Shown here piece after piece: positions 1 through 5,106 of a stretch of DNA of 5,106 nucleotides. The position numbers and the translations under genes are program-made. The stretch is from Chloroflexota bacterium (GTDB taxonomy: Bacteria > Chloroflexota > Chloroflexia > JAMDCE01), in NCBI GenBank assembly GCA_023489135.1, contig JAMDCE010000138.1, positions 1 through 5,106 on the forward strand, in the 5' to 3' direction. The first letter of the stretch is position 1. Each line of letters opens with the position of its first letter. The notes beneath the pieces are model-generated. The model was not told where the DNA came from, searched no databases, and saw nothing but the letters and a program-made list of their open reading frames with translations.

Positions 1-800
1 TTGGTGGTAACGTAAGTTTGGGTAGTCTCCAGCCAGGCGTGTCCGAGAAGCTTCTGGATAGAGGTAACGGGAACGTCGGCGTTTATCAGGTCGTTAGCGA
101 AGGAGTGGCGGAGGCGATGGGCGGTGAGGTGTACTCCGGCTTGAGAGCGGTAGGCCATCAGGCGTTTATGGATGGCGGTCGTGGACAAGCCTTGACCCTG
201 GTAGCTGAGGAAGACGAAATCACAGCGGGGGCGAGGCCGCTCGGCCAGGTAGGAGCGGAGGGCTCGTTCAGCTTGGGGGGAGAGATACACGGAGCGCTCT
301 TTGCTACCTTTGCCGTGGGCGACCAGCCGGGGATGAGACTCAGCAAGGAAGATGTCGGTGAGCCTTAGGTTGGCGACTTCAGAGATTCTCAGGCCGCACC
401 TTAACATGAGAACAAACATGGCCAGGTCCCGACTATCGCGGATGACGGAGAAGAACTGGTAGAGAGCCTCTTCCTGAACGGGACGGGGGAGATGCTGGGG
501 CTCTCGCAAGTTGTGGCGATGGGGCAGCACAGGGCAGGCCAGGTCCGGGTCGTCGTCGGCGAGAAAGGTGTAGAGGGAAGTAATGGCGGCCAGGTGGCGA
601 TTGATCGTGGCGGGCTTGAGGCCGAGGCTGGCTTGCAGGGTGACGTAGCGGTCCAGATCGTGGAAAGTGACGGAAGCGGGTGGGCGGTCCCCGACAGAGG
701 CGGCGAACTGCTTGAGGTCGTAGGAGTAATCGCGCCAGGTGCGGGCCTCGGGGTTACGCCGGCGGACCCATTTGACGAAGACGGCGATCTCGTCTAACAT
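1..800 (-). CDS. XerC/D-like tyrosine recombinase (phage integrase family), C-terminus cut by window edge
   Basis: The reverse complement from the ATG at 800-798 is open to the window edge for 266 codons plus two bases. Family role: site-specific DNA strand exchange through a covalent 3'-phosphotyrosine intermediate. Residues about 1-90 match the N-terminal SAM-like core-binding domain (RTWRDYSYDLKQF, then KPATINRHLAAITSLYTFL). Residues about 105-266 are the catalytic domain. Visible catalytic set: R138 in CGLRISEV, K164 in HGKGSKER, H228 and R231 in AHRLRHSF, H254 in LLGHAWLETTQTY, and nucleophile Y263 (bases 14-12). All are present, so the enzyme should be active if the short missing tail is intact; family members are usually about 290-330 residues. 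The start is fixed by AGGAGG (812-807) six bases before the ATG. Transcription runs away from the RHS-tip block. It could be a mobile-element integrase or a Xer paralogue. Plus-strand open frames here are its shadows. Confidence 0.95.
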   Translation of the reverse strand, partial: MLDEIAVFVKWVRRRNPEARTWRDYSYDLKQFAASVGDRPPASVTFHDLDRYVTLQASLGLKPATINRHLAAITSLYTFLADDDPDLACPVLPHRHNLREPQHLPRPVQEEALYQFFSVIRDSRDLAMFVLMLRCGLRISEVANLRLTDIFLAESHPRLVAHGKGSKERSVYLSPQAERALRSYLAERPRPRCDFVFLSYQGQGLSTTAIHKRLMAYRSQAGVHLTAHRLRHSFANDLINADVPVTSIQKLLGHAWLETTQTYVTT

Positions 801-806
801 GAAATT

Positions 807-861
807 CCTCCTGAAGAGTAGAAATGGTTGGGCTGACATCCACCATTCTACTCCCAGGAGG
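807..861 (-). promoter_or_regulatory. Imperfect inverted repeat that can sequester the recombinase ribosome binding site
   Basis: Seen directly: CCTCCTG (807-813) pairs with CAGGAGG (855-861); AGTAGA (817-822) with TCTACT (847-852); ATGG (824-827) with CCAT (843-846); TGG (829-831) with CCA (840-842). That is 20 base pairs, with two one-base bulges, an AAG/CC internal loop and an eight-base apical loop (832-839). In RNA made from the minus strand, the 3' arm carries the AGGAGG of the recombinase and the 5' arm carries its exact anti-Shine-Dalgarno complement. Inferred role: folding would block ribosome access and keep recombinase synthesis low. Alternatively it is a recombinase binding site or a terminal repeat of an element, since such symmetry also suits DNA binding. 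Confidence 0.6.
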
Positions 862-924
862 GACACCGAAGCCTTTCCCCTTCACCTGCCTGGTTGGTAT
901 CACGGATCTGGTTAAGATAAGTGT

Positions 925-965
925 TCCAGCATTGGCAGATTTGTCCAGCCGGACAATGCTGGACA
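925..965. repeat. Palindromic cluster with three TCCAGC copies and two competing stems
   Basis: TCCAGCATTG (925-934) is the perfect reverse complement of CAATGCTGGA (954-963), a 10-bp stem around 19 bases. The intervening DNA carries TGTCCAGC (942-949), which is also the perfect reverse complement of GCTGGACA (958-965), an 8-bp stem around 8 bases. The right arm is shared, so the two hairpins exclude each other. The TCCAGC core thus occurs twice direct, 19 bp apart, and once inverted. It could be an operator, a recombinase binding site, or an attenuator-like switch. No U-tract follows on the plus strand, so a simple rightward terminator is not supported. Confidence 0.55.
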
Positions 966-993
966 GGCTAAGCTTGGCAATTCCACTGCCCTC

Positions 994-1629
994 TTGCCGC
1001 TTACCGTCTCATTCTCGGAACCCTCGCTCTTGCGCCAACTCAGTGATTCCAACAGACGTAGGGTCTCCAACGATTTTCCTATCGTCAAAGAGCTAGATCC
1101 ACAACTGCTCAACAGATATACTTGCTCGCGCAACAACCCGGTCGTCTACTACGACCCTTCTGGGAAGTTTGCCTTTGCTGCCGTGTTGCTTTCTCCTCCC
1201 GTACTTGGCGTGGCGGTGGTAGCAGTTGCCTTCGAGATTTGGTGGATCCAGCCGAACAACCAATACAGGATTGGCCTGACCAACGCCGCGACTGAGGCCA
1301 CGCAGAATGCTACGACTTCCCTTCAGGATGCTGTCCAAAACTCGACTGCCTTCTCGAAATGGAACAAGGAGGACCAGTGGGAGAGGGATGTCGTCAAGAA
1401 ATATGGGCTGAACAAGGAAGGACAGCGGGCACTTCATGACAGGATATCGAAAAAGCGCCTTCCTCGCCAAGACATTGAAGCTGAAGCGGAAGAACTGAGC
1501 AAACAACCCAAATACGTTAAGGGCTACAAGGAACGACCTCAACAGGGCGGGAAAGATTGGCAAGATGAGCAACCGCAGGATGATTATAGGAACGAGCAAA
1601 ACGCTGACCAGAGTTCGGATGAGCCTTAG
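994..1629 (+). CDS. 5'-truncated RHS repeat-associated protein: core terminus plus C-terminal tip, likely toxin
   Basis: Residues about 33-58 carry the signature end of an RHS core: LDPQLLNRY, RNNPVVYYDPSG. In RHS/YD-repeat proteins this motif closes the beta-cage and marks the start of a variable, usually toxic, C-terminal tip. The large repeat region that should precede it is absent, so this is a displaced tip. Residues 58-84 are strongly hydrophobic and long enough for a membrane-spanning segment, common just after the DPxG boundary. The remaining tip (about 90-211) is polar, with a helical block at 136-168 (KYGLNKEGQRALHDRISKK, then acidic) and a Gln/Asp/Glu-rich low-complexity end. I see no recognisable nuclease or other catalytic motif, so the activity is unknown. 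The TTG at 994 is only the first start-like codon and has no ribosome binding site; the frame is open from 916. It may be an unexpressed reservoir fragment. The neighbour 9 nt downstream sits where a cognate immunity gene normally lies. Confidence 0.75.
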   Translation: MPLTVSFSEPSLLRQLSDSNRRRVSNDFPIVKELDPQLLNRYTCSRNNPVVYYDPSGKFAFAAVLLSPPVLGVAVVAVAFEIWWIQPNNQYRIGLTNAATEATQNATTSLQDAVQNSTAFSKWNKEDQWERDVVKKYGLNKEGQRALHDRISKKRLPRQDIEAEAEELSKQPKYVKGYKERPQQGGKDWQDEQPQDDYRNEQNADQSSDEP

Positions 1630-1633
1630 GAGG
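1628..1633 (+). promoter_or_regulatory. Ribosome binding site AGGAGG of the candidate immunity gene
   Basis: A perfect AGGAGG overlaps the TAG stop (1627-1629) of the RHS tip and lies five bases before the ATG at 1639. It fixes that start. Unlike the RHS tip, which has no visible site, this gene is equipped for efficient independent translation. That is what one expects if an immunity gene must be expressed even when its toxin gene has been displaced. Confidence 0.8.
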
Positions 1634-1638
1634 ATAAC

Positions 1639-2175
1639 ATGCGCGGCCAATTGTTACGGGAACTGCAACGAATGTCCGAGGTCGATGCGATAGAAAAATT
1701 CGGGCCAGATGGCGAATCCGTGCGGAACTTCGTGATGAGCCTCAAAGACTATACGTGGTTTCAACACGTCTATCGGCGGGAGCCATGGGACCGTGATCCT
1801 GACATCGTGCGCGTTCATAGTTGGAGGCAGGCTTGGGCCATGTTGCCATCTACGAATCAACATCTGCTGTCTGCACTCCGATACATGCGTGCCGTTCGAG
1901 ATACGTTGCAGCAGACGAAAGAAGGGGCATCGTGGCAGCGGTGGTGTTTGGATGCAGATTACTATGGGTACAATGTGGTCAAATCGGTTGTAAAGGACAT
2001 ATACAGAGAAGCTGGCGGTAAGGCTGCGGTACTCTCTGGTCACGCTGCCTCGGAACTGGCAATGCAACATGCTGTGCCAGACCCGCCTCACTACTTTCTC
2101 GACTTGATGCCTTACTGCCAACAGGGTCATTGGCCGTTAGGGCTGAGAGACGACGGCAAGTTGATCGTGTTCTGA
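1639..2175 (+). CDS. Unrecognised 178-residue protein, candidate immunity protein for the RHS tip
   Basis: I do not recognise this family. The protein is soluble-looking, with no signal peptide or membrane segment, and rich in aromatic residues: Trp at 40, 50, 62, 66, 99, 102 and 165, and a Tyr pair in DADYYGYN (105-112). It looks mostly helical, with a charged first helix (LLRELQRMSEVDAIEKF) and a compact end, LRDDGKLIVF. No catalytic motif was found. The start is secure from AGGAGG five bases upstream. Its position 9 nt behind an RHS tip, same strand, small size and lack of secretion signal are the usual features of a cognate immunity protein that binds and blocks the tip. This role rests on context only. 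An alternative is a second orphan module component unrelated to the tip. G+C sampled here is about 53%, lower than in the recombinase. Confidence 0.8.
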   Translation: MRGQLLRELQRMSEVDAIEKFGPDGESVRNFVMSLKDYTWFQHVYRREPWDRDPDIVRVHSWRQAWAMLPSTNQHLLSALRYMRAVRDTLQQTKEGASWQRWCLDADYYGYNVVKSVVKDIYREAGGKAAVLSGHAASELAMQHAVPDPPHYFLDLMPYCQQGHWPLGLRDDGKLIVF

Positions 2176-2193
2176 TGATTCTCATGTTAAGGG

Positions 2194-2649
2194 ATGACAA
2201 CGGAGAGAGTTCCCATCCATCTTTCACCAGAAGAGTTGCACCACTGGTATCAAACTCATGGAGAGTGGGCACTTTACCTGGATGATAGCATGACAAGTCA
2301 AGAGCTACGCGAACTCTTTGAACGCCACGTAGAGAGCCCATACTGCGACTGGGACGGCATCCTAGCTGAGATTGCCGAGCAACCCAATACGCCGGCTGAT
2401 ATCCTCTGGGCTCTCTACAAAACGCAACGTTGGGCCGTGCTGTTATCGCTATCGACTAACCCAAATCTCCCAGAATTGCTGATAGAGCGTCTATCACACA
2501 GTCGTTTTACCGACGTGGTCGAGCACATAATCTGCCATCGGTCCACCCCAATTGAAGTCTTACGTCGATTGGCACAGAAGGGAAGATCTCGCCACATCAG
2601 AGAGCTAGCCAAGAGCGCGCTGACGCAAAGAGGGCGTATGGAAGGCTGA
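2194..2649 (+). CDS. Small LRV-type (leucine-rich variant) helical repeat protein, candidate immunity protein
   Basis: The 151-residue product has about three and a half tandem units of roughly 25 residues after residue 55. Examples are ILAEIAEQPNTPADILWAL (56-74), LLSLSTNPNLPELLIERL (83-100) and VVEHIICHRSTPIEVLRRLA (108-127), with a partial unit at 131-147. The xNPNxPxxxLxxL phrasing is that of leucine-rich variant repeats, a HEAT-like solenoid that usually makes protein-protein contacts. Residues 1-54 form an acidic helical cap starting SPEELHHWY. It is cytoplasmic by composition. The ATG at 2194 follows the upstream stop by 18 nt. An AAGGG directly abuts it, closer than a normal ribosome binding site, so translation may depend on coupling. 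An in-frame TAA at 2188 rules out a longer product. Helical-repeat proteins are a known class of polymorphic-toxin immunity proteins, and the neighbours fit that, but the partner is unknown. Confidence 0.8.
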   Translation: MTTERVPIHLSPEELHHWYQTHGEWALYLDDSMTSQELRELFERHVESPYCDWDGILAEIAEQPNTPADILWALYKTQRWAVLLSLSTNPNLPELLIERLSHSRFTDVVEHIICHRSTPIEVLRRLAQKGRSRHIRELAKSALTQRGRMEG

Positions 2650-2656
2650 GCACCAA

Positions 2657-2968
2657 GTGATCGATGAATGGCCGGACAACCTGCCTAAAGCGGGGCCGCG
2701 CCGTTATGTATTTCCAAAGGCAGCTCACGGCGGAGTTCAAAAGAATCGACAGGGCGAGTATGTCGATGACAGAGGGAATCGGTGGGTCTGGGATCCCCTC
2801 AGGAGACATTGGGATGTTCAGCATCCTGATAGAACTCACACAAATGTGAAACCAGATGGTGAGCCAGAGCATGGCGACGACAACTTCCCTTACGATCCGT
2901 TTCCGCCGGACCCGAAGGATAAACCATCTGACAGTAAGGACGAAGCAACCGATGGGGAGGGATCTTAG
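2657..2968 (+). CDS. Stand-alone colicin E3-like toxin tip domain (putative ribonuclease)
   Basis: This 103-residue protein contains DDRGNRWVWDP (37-47) and RHWDVQHPD (50-58), then THTNVKPDGE (60-69). The pattern WDxQH matches the colicin E3 catalytic segment as I remember it (EWDSQHGELE), where the Asp and His act in 16S rRNA cleavage. D53 and H56 would be the equivalents. The position of the E3 catalytic Glu, four residues after the His, is Thr here, with D58 nearby, so activity is uncertain. The C-terminal part (74-103) is acidic, Pro-rich and probably disordered. No delivery, receptor-binding or RHS region is present: the frame is open upstream only to 2624, inside the LRV gene. The start is GTG, with GGAAGG (2640-2645) eleven bases upstream. 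It reads as an orphan polymorphic-toxin tip, and the HEAT gene three bases downstream is its likely immunity partner. It could also be a decayed remnant. Confidence 0.65.
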   Translation: MIDEWPDNLPKAGPRRYVFPKAAHGGVQKNRQGEYVDDRGNRWVWDPLRRHWDVQHPDRTHTNVKPDGEPEHGDDNFPYDPFPPDPKDKPSDSKDEATDGEGS

Positions 2969-2971
2969 GCC

Positions 2972-3580
2972 ATGGATGCGGACTGCTCCCAATTAATCCA
3001 AGCACTCGGAGGCGCTGATCTGCGGCAGCGAAGAAGGGCTTTCAAGGCTCTTGAAAAAAGGTCTCGGTTTTCCTGTTTGGAATCCGCGCTAGCCAGCCAG
3101 TCCACGCCCGACCTCACGAAGAGACTTATCTGTGAGATCCTTTGCCGAACTCGATGGCGCGAAGCGGTGCCTGTCCTTCTCCAGCAACTGGAGTCAGCTA
3201 ATCCGAGCTTAAGAGCTGTTGCAGCGGACGCTTTGGGTGACATCGGTGATGATAGGGCTGGACCTTCCTTGCTGAAACTGCTGGAAGATCCCAACCAACC
3301 TACATCTGTCCGAGATACTGCCGCATCCTCTCTTGGTGCGATTGGGTATCACGCGGCTTGGCCGGTGTTGGCCAAGCATTTGGGAGACCCAGCAAAGACT
3401 GTCCGTTACTGCTCGGCAAAATCCTTGATGTTCCTTGCCGAGCCTAATGCTGTTCCTGCACTTGAGGCAGCCCTGCGAGAGGAAAAAGAATCAGACGTGA
3501 GAGACCAAATCAGAGAGGCATTGGAGACGATTCGCGAGTCACACGCCGCAACGGGGGCGAACGCAGAGGATGAGCCCTGA
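2972..3580 (+). CDS. HEAT-repeat protein, candidate immunity protein for the E3-like tip
   Basis: The 202-residue product is a run of HEAT / PBS-lyase-type repeats of about 30 residues. Clear units are VPVLLQQLESANPSLRAVAADALGDIGD (66-93), GPSLLKLLEDPNQPTSVRDTAASSLGAIGY (97-126), WPVLAKHLGDPAKTVRYCSAKSLMFLAE (130-157) and VPALEAALREEKESDVRDQIREALETI (161-187). A diverged unit lies near residues 7-31 and another near 35-62. The Asp/Pro-Arg-Ala-Leu-Gly pattern is typical of the family. HEAT solenoids bind proteins and have no chemistry of their own here; no PBS-lyase substrate context exists. The tail after 190 is polar. The ATG at 2972 lies three bases after the upstream stop, with GGAGG (2956-2960) eleven bases before it, so the pair is almost certainly co-transcribed and coupled. 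Position behind an E3-like tip suggests it neutralises that tip. A general scaffold role remains possible. Confidence 0.85.
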   Translation: MDADCSQLIQALGGADLRQRRRAFKALEKRSRFSCLESALASQSTPDLTKRLICEILCRTRWREAVPVLLQQLESANPSLRAVAADALGDIGDDRAGPSLLKLLEDPNQPTSVRDTAASSLGAIGYHAAWPVLAKHLGDPAKTVRYCSAKSLMFLAEPNAVPALEAALREEKESDVRDQIREALETIRESHAATGANAEDEP

Positions 3581-3700
3581 GAGTCTGTAGTGTGGCGAAA
3601 GCACATTGGGGTATAATATGTTGGATAATGCCGAGTCCAGCCCCATCTAAATCCCATCATTCGATCCTGCTACACAAACCTAGACTGGAAGAGGACGATC
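3581..3700 (+). other. Intergenic leader, presumed to contain the left end of the IS1182-like element
   Basis: The 120 bases between the HEAT stop and the transposase ATG should include the left terminal inverted repeat. It cannot be delimited because the right end is outside the window. The stretch holds TATAAT (3612-3617), a ten-codon frame from the ATG at 3618 to a TAA at 3648-3650 without evidence of being real, and GAGGA (3691-3695), the ribosome binding site of the transposase. No terminator hairpin follows the HEAT gene. Confidence 0.45.
3612..3617 (+). promoter_or_regulatory. Perfect -10 box (TATAAT) upstream of the transposase
   Basis: TATAAT at 3612-3617 lies in the gap after the HEAT gene and 83 bases before the transposase ATG. 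No good -35 hexamer is visible at 16-18 bp spacing (the region reads around GTAGTGTGG), so activity may be weak or depend on an activator. It is the only convincing -10 seen in the window. It may lie within the left end of the insertion sequence and drive the transposase. Confidence 0.4.
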
Positions 3701-5106
3701 ATGCTGCCCCCCGAACCGCTAATCCTTGATGATTGGAGTAGAGAACTCTACGACCATTTTGTGCCACCAAGTCACCCGCTGCGCAGGATCGATGAAGCTA
3801 TCGACTTCAGCTTCATCCTGCCTCTCGTCGCTCATAGATACAACCCCGAGATCGGCTGTCCCGCCAAGCATCCGGAAATGATGTGGCGGCTCCTCTTTGC
3901 CCAGTACTATTTGAATCTCTCTGACGAGAAGGTCTGCCTGCAAGCTTACACCGACCTTGCTCTGCGCCTCTTCCTTCGTCTAGGCTGGGAGGAAACGCCG
4001 CCTCATCCGACTACTCTCCAGAAGTTTCGGGCCGAGCGCATGATGGAGAAAGGCGAGATCGAGCTCTACCTGAAGATCCATTTCGAGTTACTCAAACAGG
4101 CCGAAGAAGCGGGGCTACTCAAAAAGGAAGAGCGCCAGATATTCGACACTTCTCACGTCCGGTCGAACACTCGCATCGTATCCATTCCCCAACTGCTCCT
4201 TCAGGCCCGGAACAAAGTAATCAAGGAAGTGAAGAAGATCGACGAGGAGTACGGGGCCGAGCTAGAGGCTCAAGCCGACGCCGATCGCCAAGCCTACCAG
4301 GAAGAGCGGCAGAAGCGCATCGAAGAGAGAGCACCCCGGCGGACGAAGGAAGAAAAGGCTAATGCGGCGGCCAAGATCGTCGCCAAGACCTTGGTAGATG
4401 TAAGGGAAAGGATAGATAAGGGGCAGATTGAGGCCACCGAGAGGCTCCACTTGTGGCTGGCGGTGCTGGAGAAGGTGATCAAGGACAGAGAGAAGGACGC
4501 CGAGGAGCGCATCGTGAGCGTCCACGACCTCGAAGCGAGGAAGGGTAAGAAAGGGTTCGGGGCCTGGGATGGGCGGAAGCTGGGAATCAACATCCAAGAG
4601 GAGAGCCGCTTCATCACTGCGGCTCAGATGGTGGCGGCGAACAGGAACGACTGCGAGCTGGTCATACCGCTTCTGGATCAGCAGAAGGCGGGTATCGACA
4701 TGACGCCGAAAGAGCTGAGCGCCGACGCCGCGGCCGATACCGGCGTCGTTCGGACTGCCCTAAGGGACAGGCACATCCTCGGCCACATCCCGATTACGCC
4801 GGAGACGAACAGCAAGGGGATGGACCTCTTCAAGGTCAAGGACTTCGTTTACGACCCCGAGCACAAGCAGATGCTCTGTCCTGCTGGCGAGACGACCAAG
4901 TCTTGCTACTACGACACCGCCCTGTCGAGGGATGGCTATCAGTTTCACTTTCGGATGTACTCTTGCCGAAAGTGTGAGCTGAGACCGAAGTGTTGTAGGA
5001 CGTCGAAGCTGATCTATCACGGCAGACAGGTATACGTGAGCAAGCACTGGCTGGCGTATGCTGAGGCAAGAAAGCACAATCAATCAGCCGCGTATGTGGT
5101 GGCCTA
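3701..5106 (+). CDS. IS1182-like DDE transposase, C-terminus cut by window edge
   Basis: The frame from the ATG at 3701 is open to the window end for 468 codons plus two bases; GAGGA five bases upstream supports the start. Role: cut-and-paste movement of an insertion sequence. Residues about 1-115 match the IS1182 N-terminal domain (VPPSHPLRRIDEAIDF, KHPEMMWRLLFAQYY, LSDEKVCLQAY, PTTLQKFRAER). D149 in FDTSHVRSNT is the likely first catalytic Asp. D342 in LSADAAADTG is the likely second, preceded by GINIQEE and AANRNDCELVIPLLDQQ as in the family. Residues 390-432 hold the family's cysteine cluster (LCPAG, C402, SCRKCELRPKC), probably zinc-binding. The catalytic Glu should lie further on, outside the window. 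Residues about 164-290 between the two Asp are a long, highly charged helical or coiled-coil insertion. No frameshift or stop is seen, so the element may be intact. It lies just after the HEAT gene and may have landed in or beside the tip array. Confidence 0.92.
   Translation, partial: MLPPEPLILDDWSRELYDHFVPPSHPLRRIDEAIDFSFILPLVAHRYNPEIGCPAKHPEMMWRLLFAQYYLNLSDEKVCLQAYTDLALRLFLRLGWEETPPHPTTLQKFRAERMMEKGEIELYLKIHFELLKQAEEAGLLKKEERQIFDTSHVRSNTRIVSIPQLLLQARNKVIKEVKKIDEEYGAELEAQADADRQAYQEERQKRIEERAPRRTKEEKANAAAKIVAKTLVDVRERIDKGQIEATERLHLWLAVLEKVIKDREKDAEERIVSVHDLEARKGKKGFGAWDGRKLGINIQEESRFITAAQMVAANRNDCELVIPLLDQQKAGIDMTPKELSADAAADTGVVRTALRDRHILGHIPITPETNSKGMDLFKVKDFVYDPEHKQMLCPAGETTKSCYYDTALSRDGYQFHFRMYSCRKCELRPKCCRTSKLIYHGRQVYVSKHWLAYAEARKHNQSAAYVVA

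Larger units (their letters stand above)
801..993. other. Intergenic region between the recombinase and the RHS tail
   Basis: This 193-base gap separates a leftward from a rightward gene, so it should carry the recombinase promoter. It holds the ribosome-binding-site hairpin (807-861) and a TCCAGC palindrome cluster (925-965), annotated separately. I found no -10/-35 pair good enough to call on either strand. The RHS-tail frame is open back to 916 (stop TAA at 913-915), but the translated stretch before about position 1080 does not resemble RHS sequence. The junction between foreign or rearranged DNA and the RHS fragment therefore probably lies between about 916 and 1085. Confidence 0.5.

Noticed and set aside
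18..797. Plus-strand open frames at 18-368 and 492-797
   Set aside because: They lie opposite the recombinase, whose catalytic motifs are unmistakable on the minus strand; their translations are Gly/Val-rich shadow sequence without family features.
900..990. Integron attC-like site
   Set aside because: The recombinase lacks any clear integron-integrase feature, and no GTTRRRY/RYYYAAC box pair flanks the palindrome.
824..1096. Plus-strand frame of 90 codons
   Set aside because: It runs through both palindromic clusters, has no ribosome binding site and no recognisable protein features, and overlaps the RHS-tail frame.
1093..2130. Minus-strand frames opposite the RHS tip and the 178-residue gene
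   Set aside because: Antisense to well-supported genes that have strong start signals or diagnostic motifs; the translations look like reverse-frame Leu/Arg-rich noise.
2179..2192. The 14-base word TTCTCATGTTAAGG, also present inverted at 399-412 inside the recombinase
   Set aside because: A 14-base match within 5 kb on either strand has a chance expectation of about 0.1, one copy is fully explained as coding sequence, and the flanks do not match.
2175..2285. A 36-codon frame whose ATG overlaps the stop of the 178-residue gene (TGATG)
   Set aside because: The stop-start overlap suggested coupling, but the frame ends soon and lies inside the LRV gene, whose repeats are clear in another frame.
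1615..3580. Shared C-terminal DEP and the word GGATGAGCC at the ends of the RHS tip and the HEAT gene
   Set aside because: Only nine to ten bases long with no extension; not enough to claim duplication or a cassette boundary.
3591..3605. TGTG...CACA symmetry near the presumed left end of the insertion sequence
   Set aside because: Only four base pairs, and without the right end of the element no terminal repeat can be assigned.

Overview
The window reads as an accessory (mobile, rearranging) segment of a bacterial genome. Three kinds of content support this: a tyrosine recombinase at the left edge, a broken RHS (YD-repeat) protein tail followed by small tip-like and repeat-protein genes in the middle, and a DDE transposase of the IS1182 type at the right edge. 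Both edge genes run out of the window. No tRNA, rRNA, CRISPR array or housekeeping gene was seen, so the host cannot be named. G+C is moderate overall. Hand counts of 60-base blocks gave about 70% in the recombinase (481-540), but 53% (1921-1980) and 48% (2461-2520) in the middle block, which fits a patchwork origin.

Left region (1-800, minus strand): a XerC/D-like tyrosine recombinase with all expected catalytic residues visible (R138, K164, H228, R231, H254, Y263). Its last residues lie outside the window. A strong AGGAGG ribosome binding site precedes its ATG. That site lies inside a long imperfect inverted repeat (807-861), so the recombinase mRNA leader could hide its own ribosome binding site.

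Intergenic region (801-993): besides that repeat, it holds a second palindromic cluster (925-965) in which three copies of TCCAGC allow two mutually exclusive hairpins.

Middle region (994-3580, plus strand, tightly packed): (a) the displaced C-terminal end of an RHS protein, with the core terminus NRYxxxRNNPVxYxDPSG, then a hydrophobic segment and a polar tip domain; (b) an unrecognised Trp-rich protein 9 nt downstream with a strong ribosome binding site; (c) a small protein of leucine-rich-variant (LRV) type repeats; (d) a 103-residue protein with a WDVQH motif resembling the catalytic core of colicin E3-type ribonucleases; (e) a HEAT-repeat protein 3 nt downstream. The economical reading is an array of orphan RHS-tip (toxin) modules with candidate immunity genes, of the kind left when polymorphic toxins exchange their tips. 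Toxin and immunity roles are inferred from architecture, not shown.

Right region (3581-5106): a short leader with a perfect TATAAT, then an IS1182-like transposase whose third catalytic acidic residue lies beyond the window. The recombinase and the insertion sequence flanking the array give a plausible route for capture or rearrangement of the modules.
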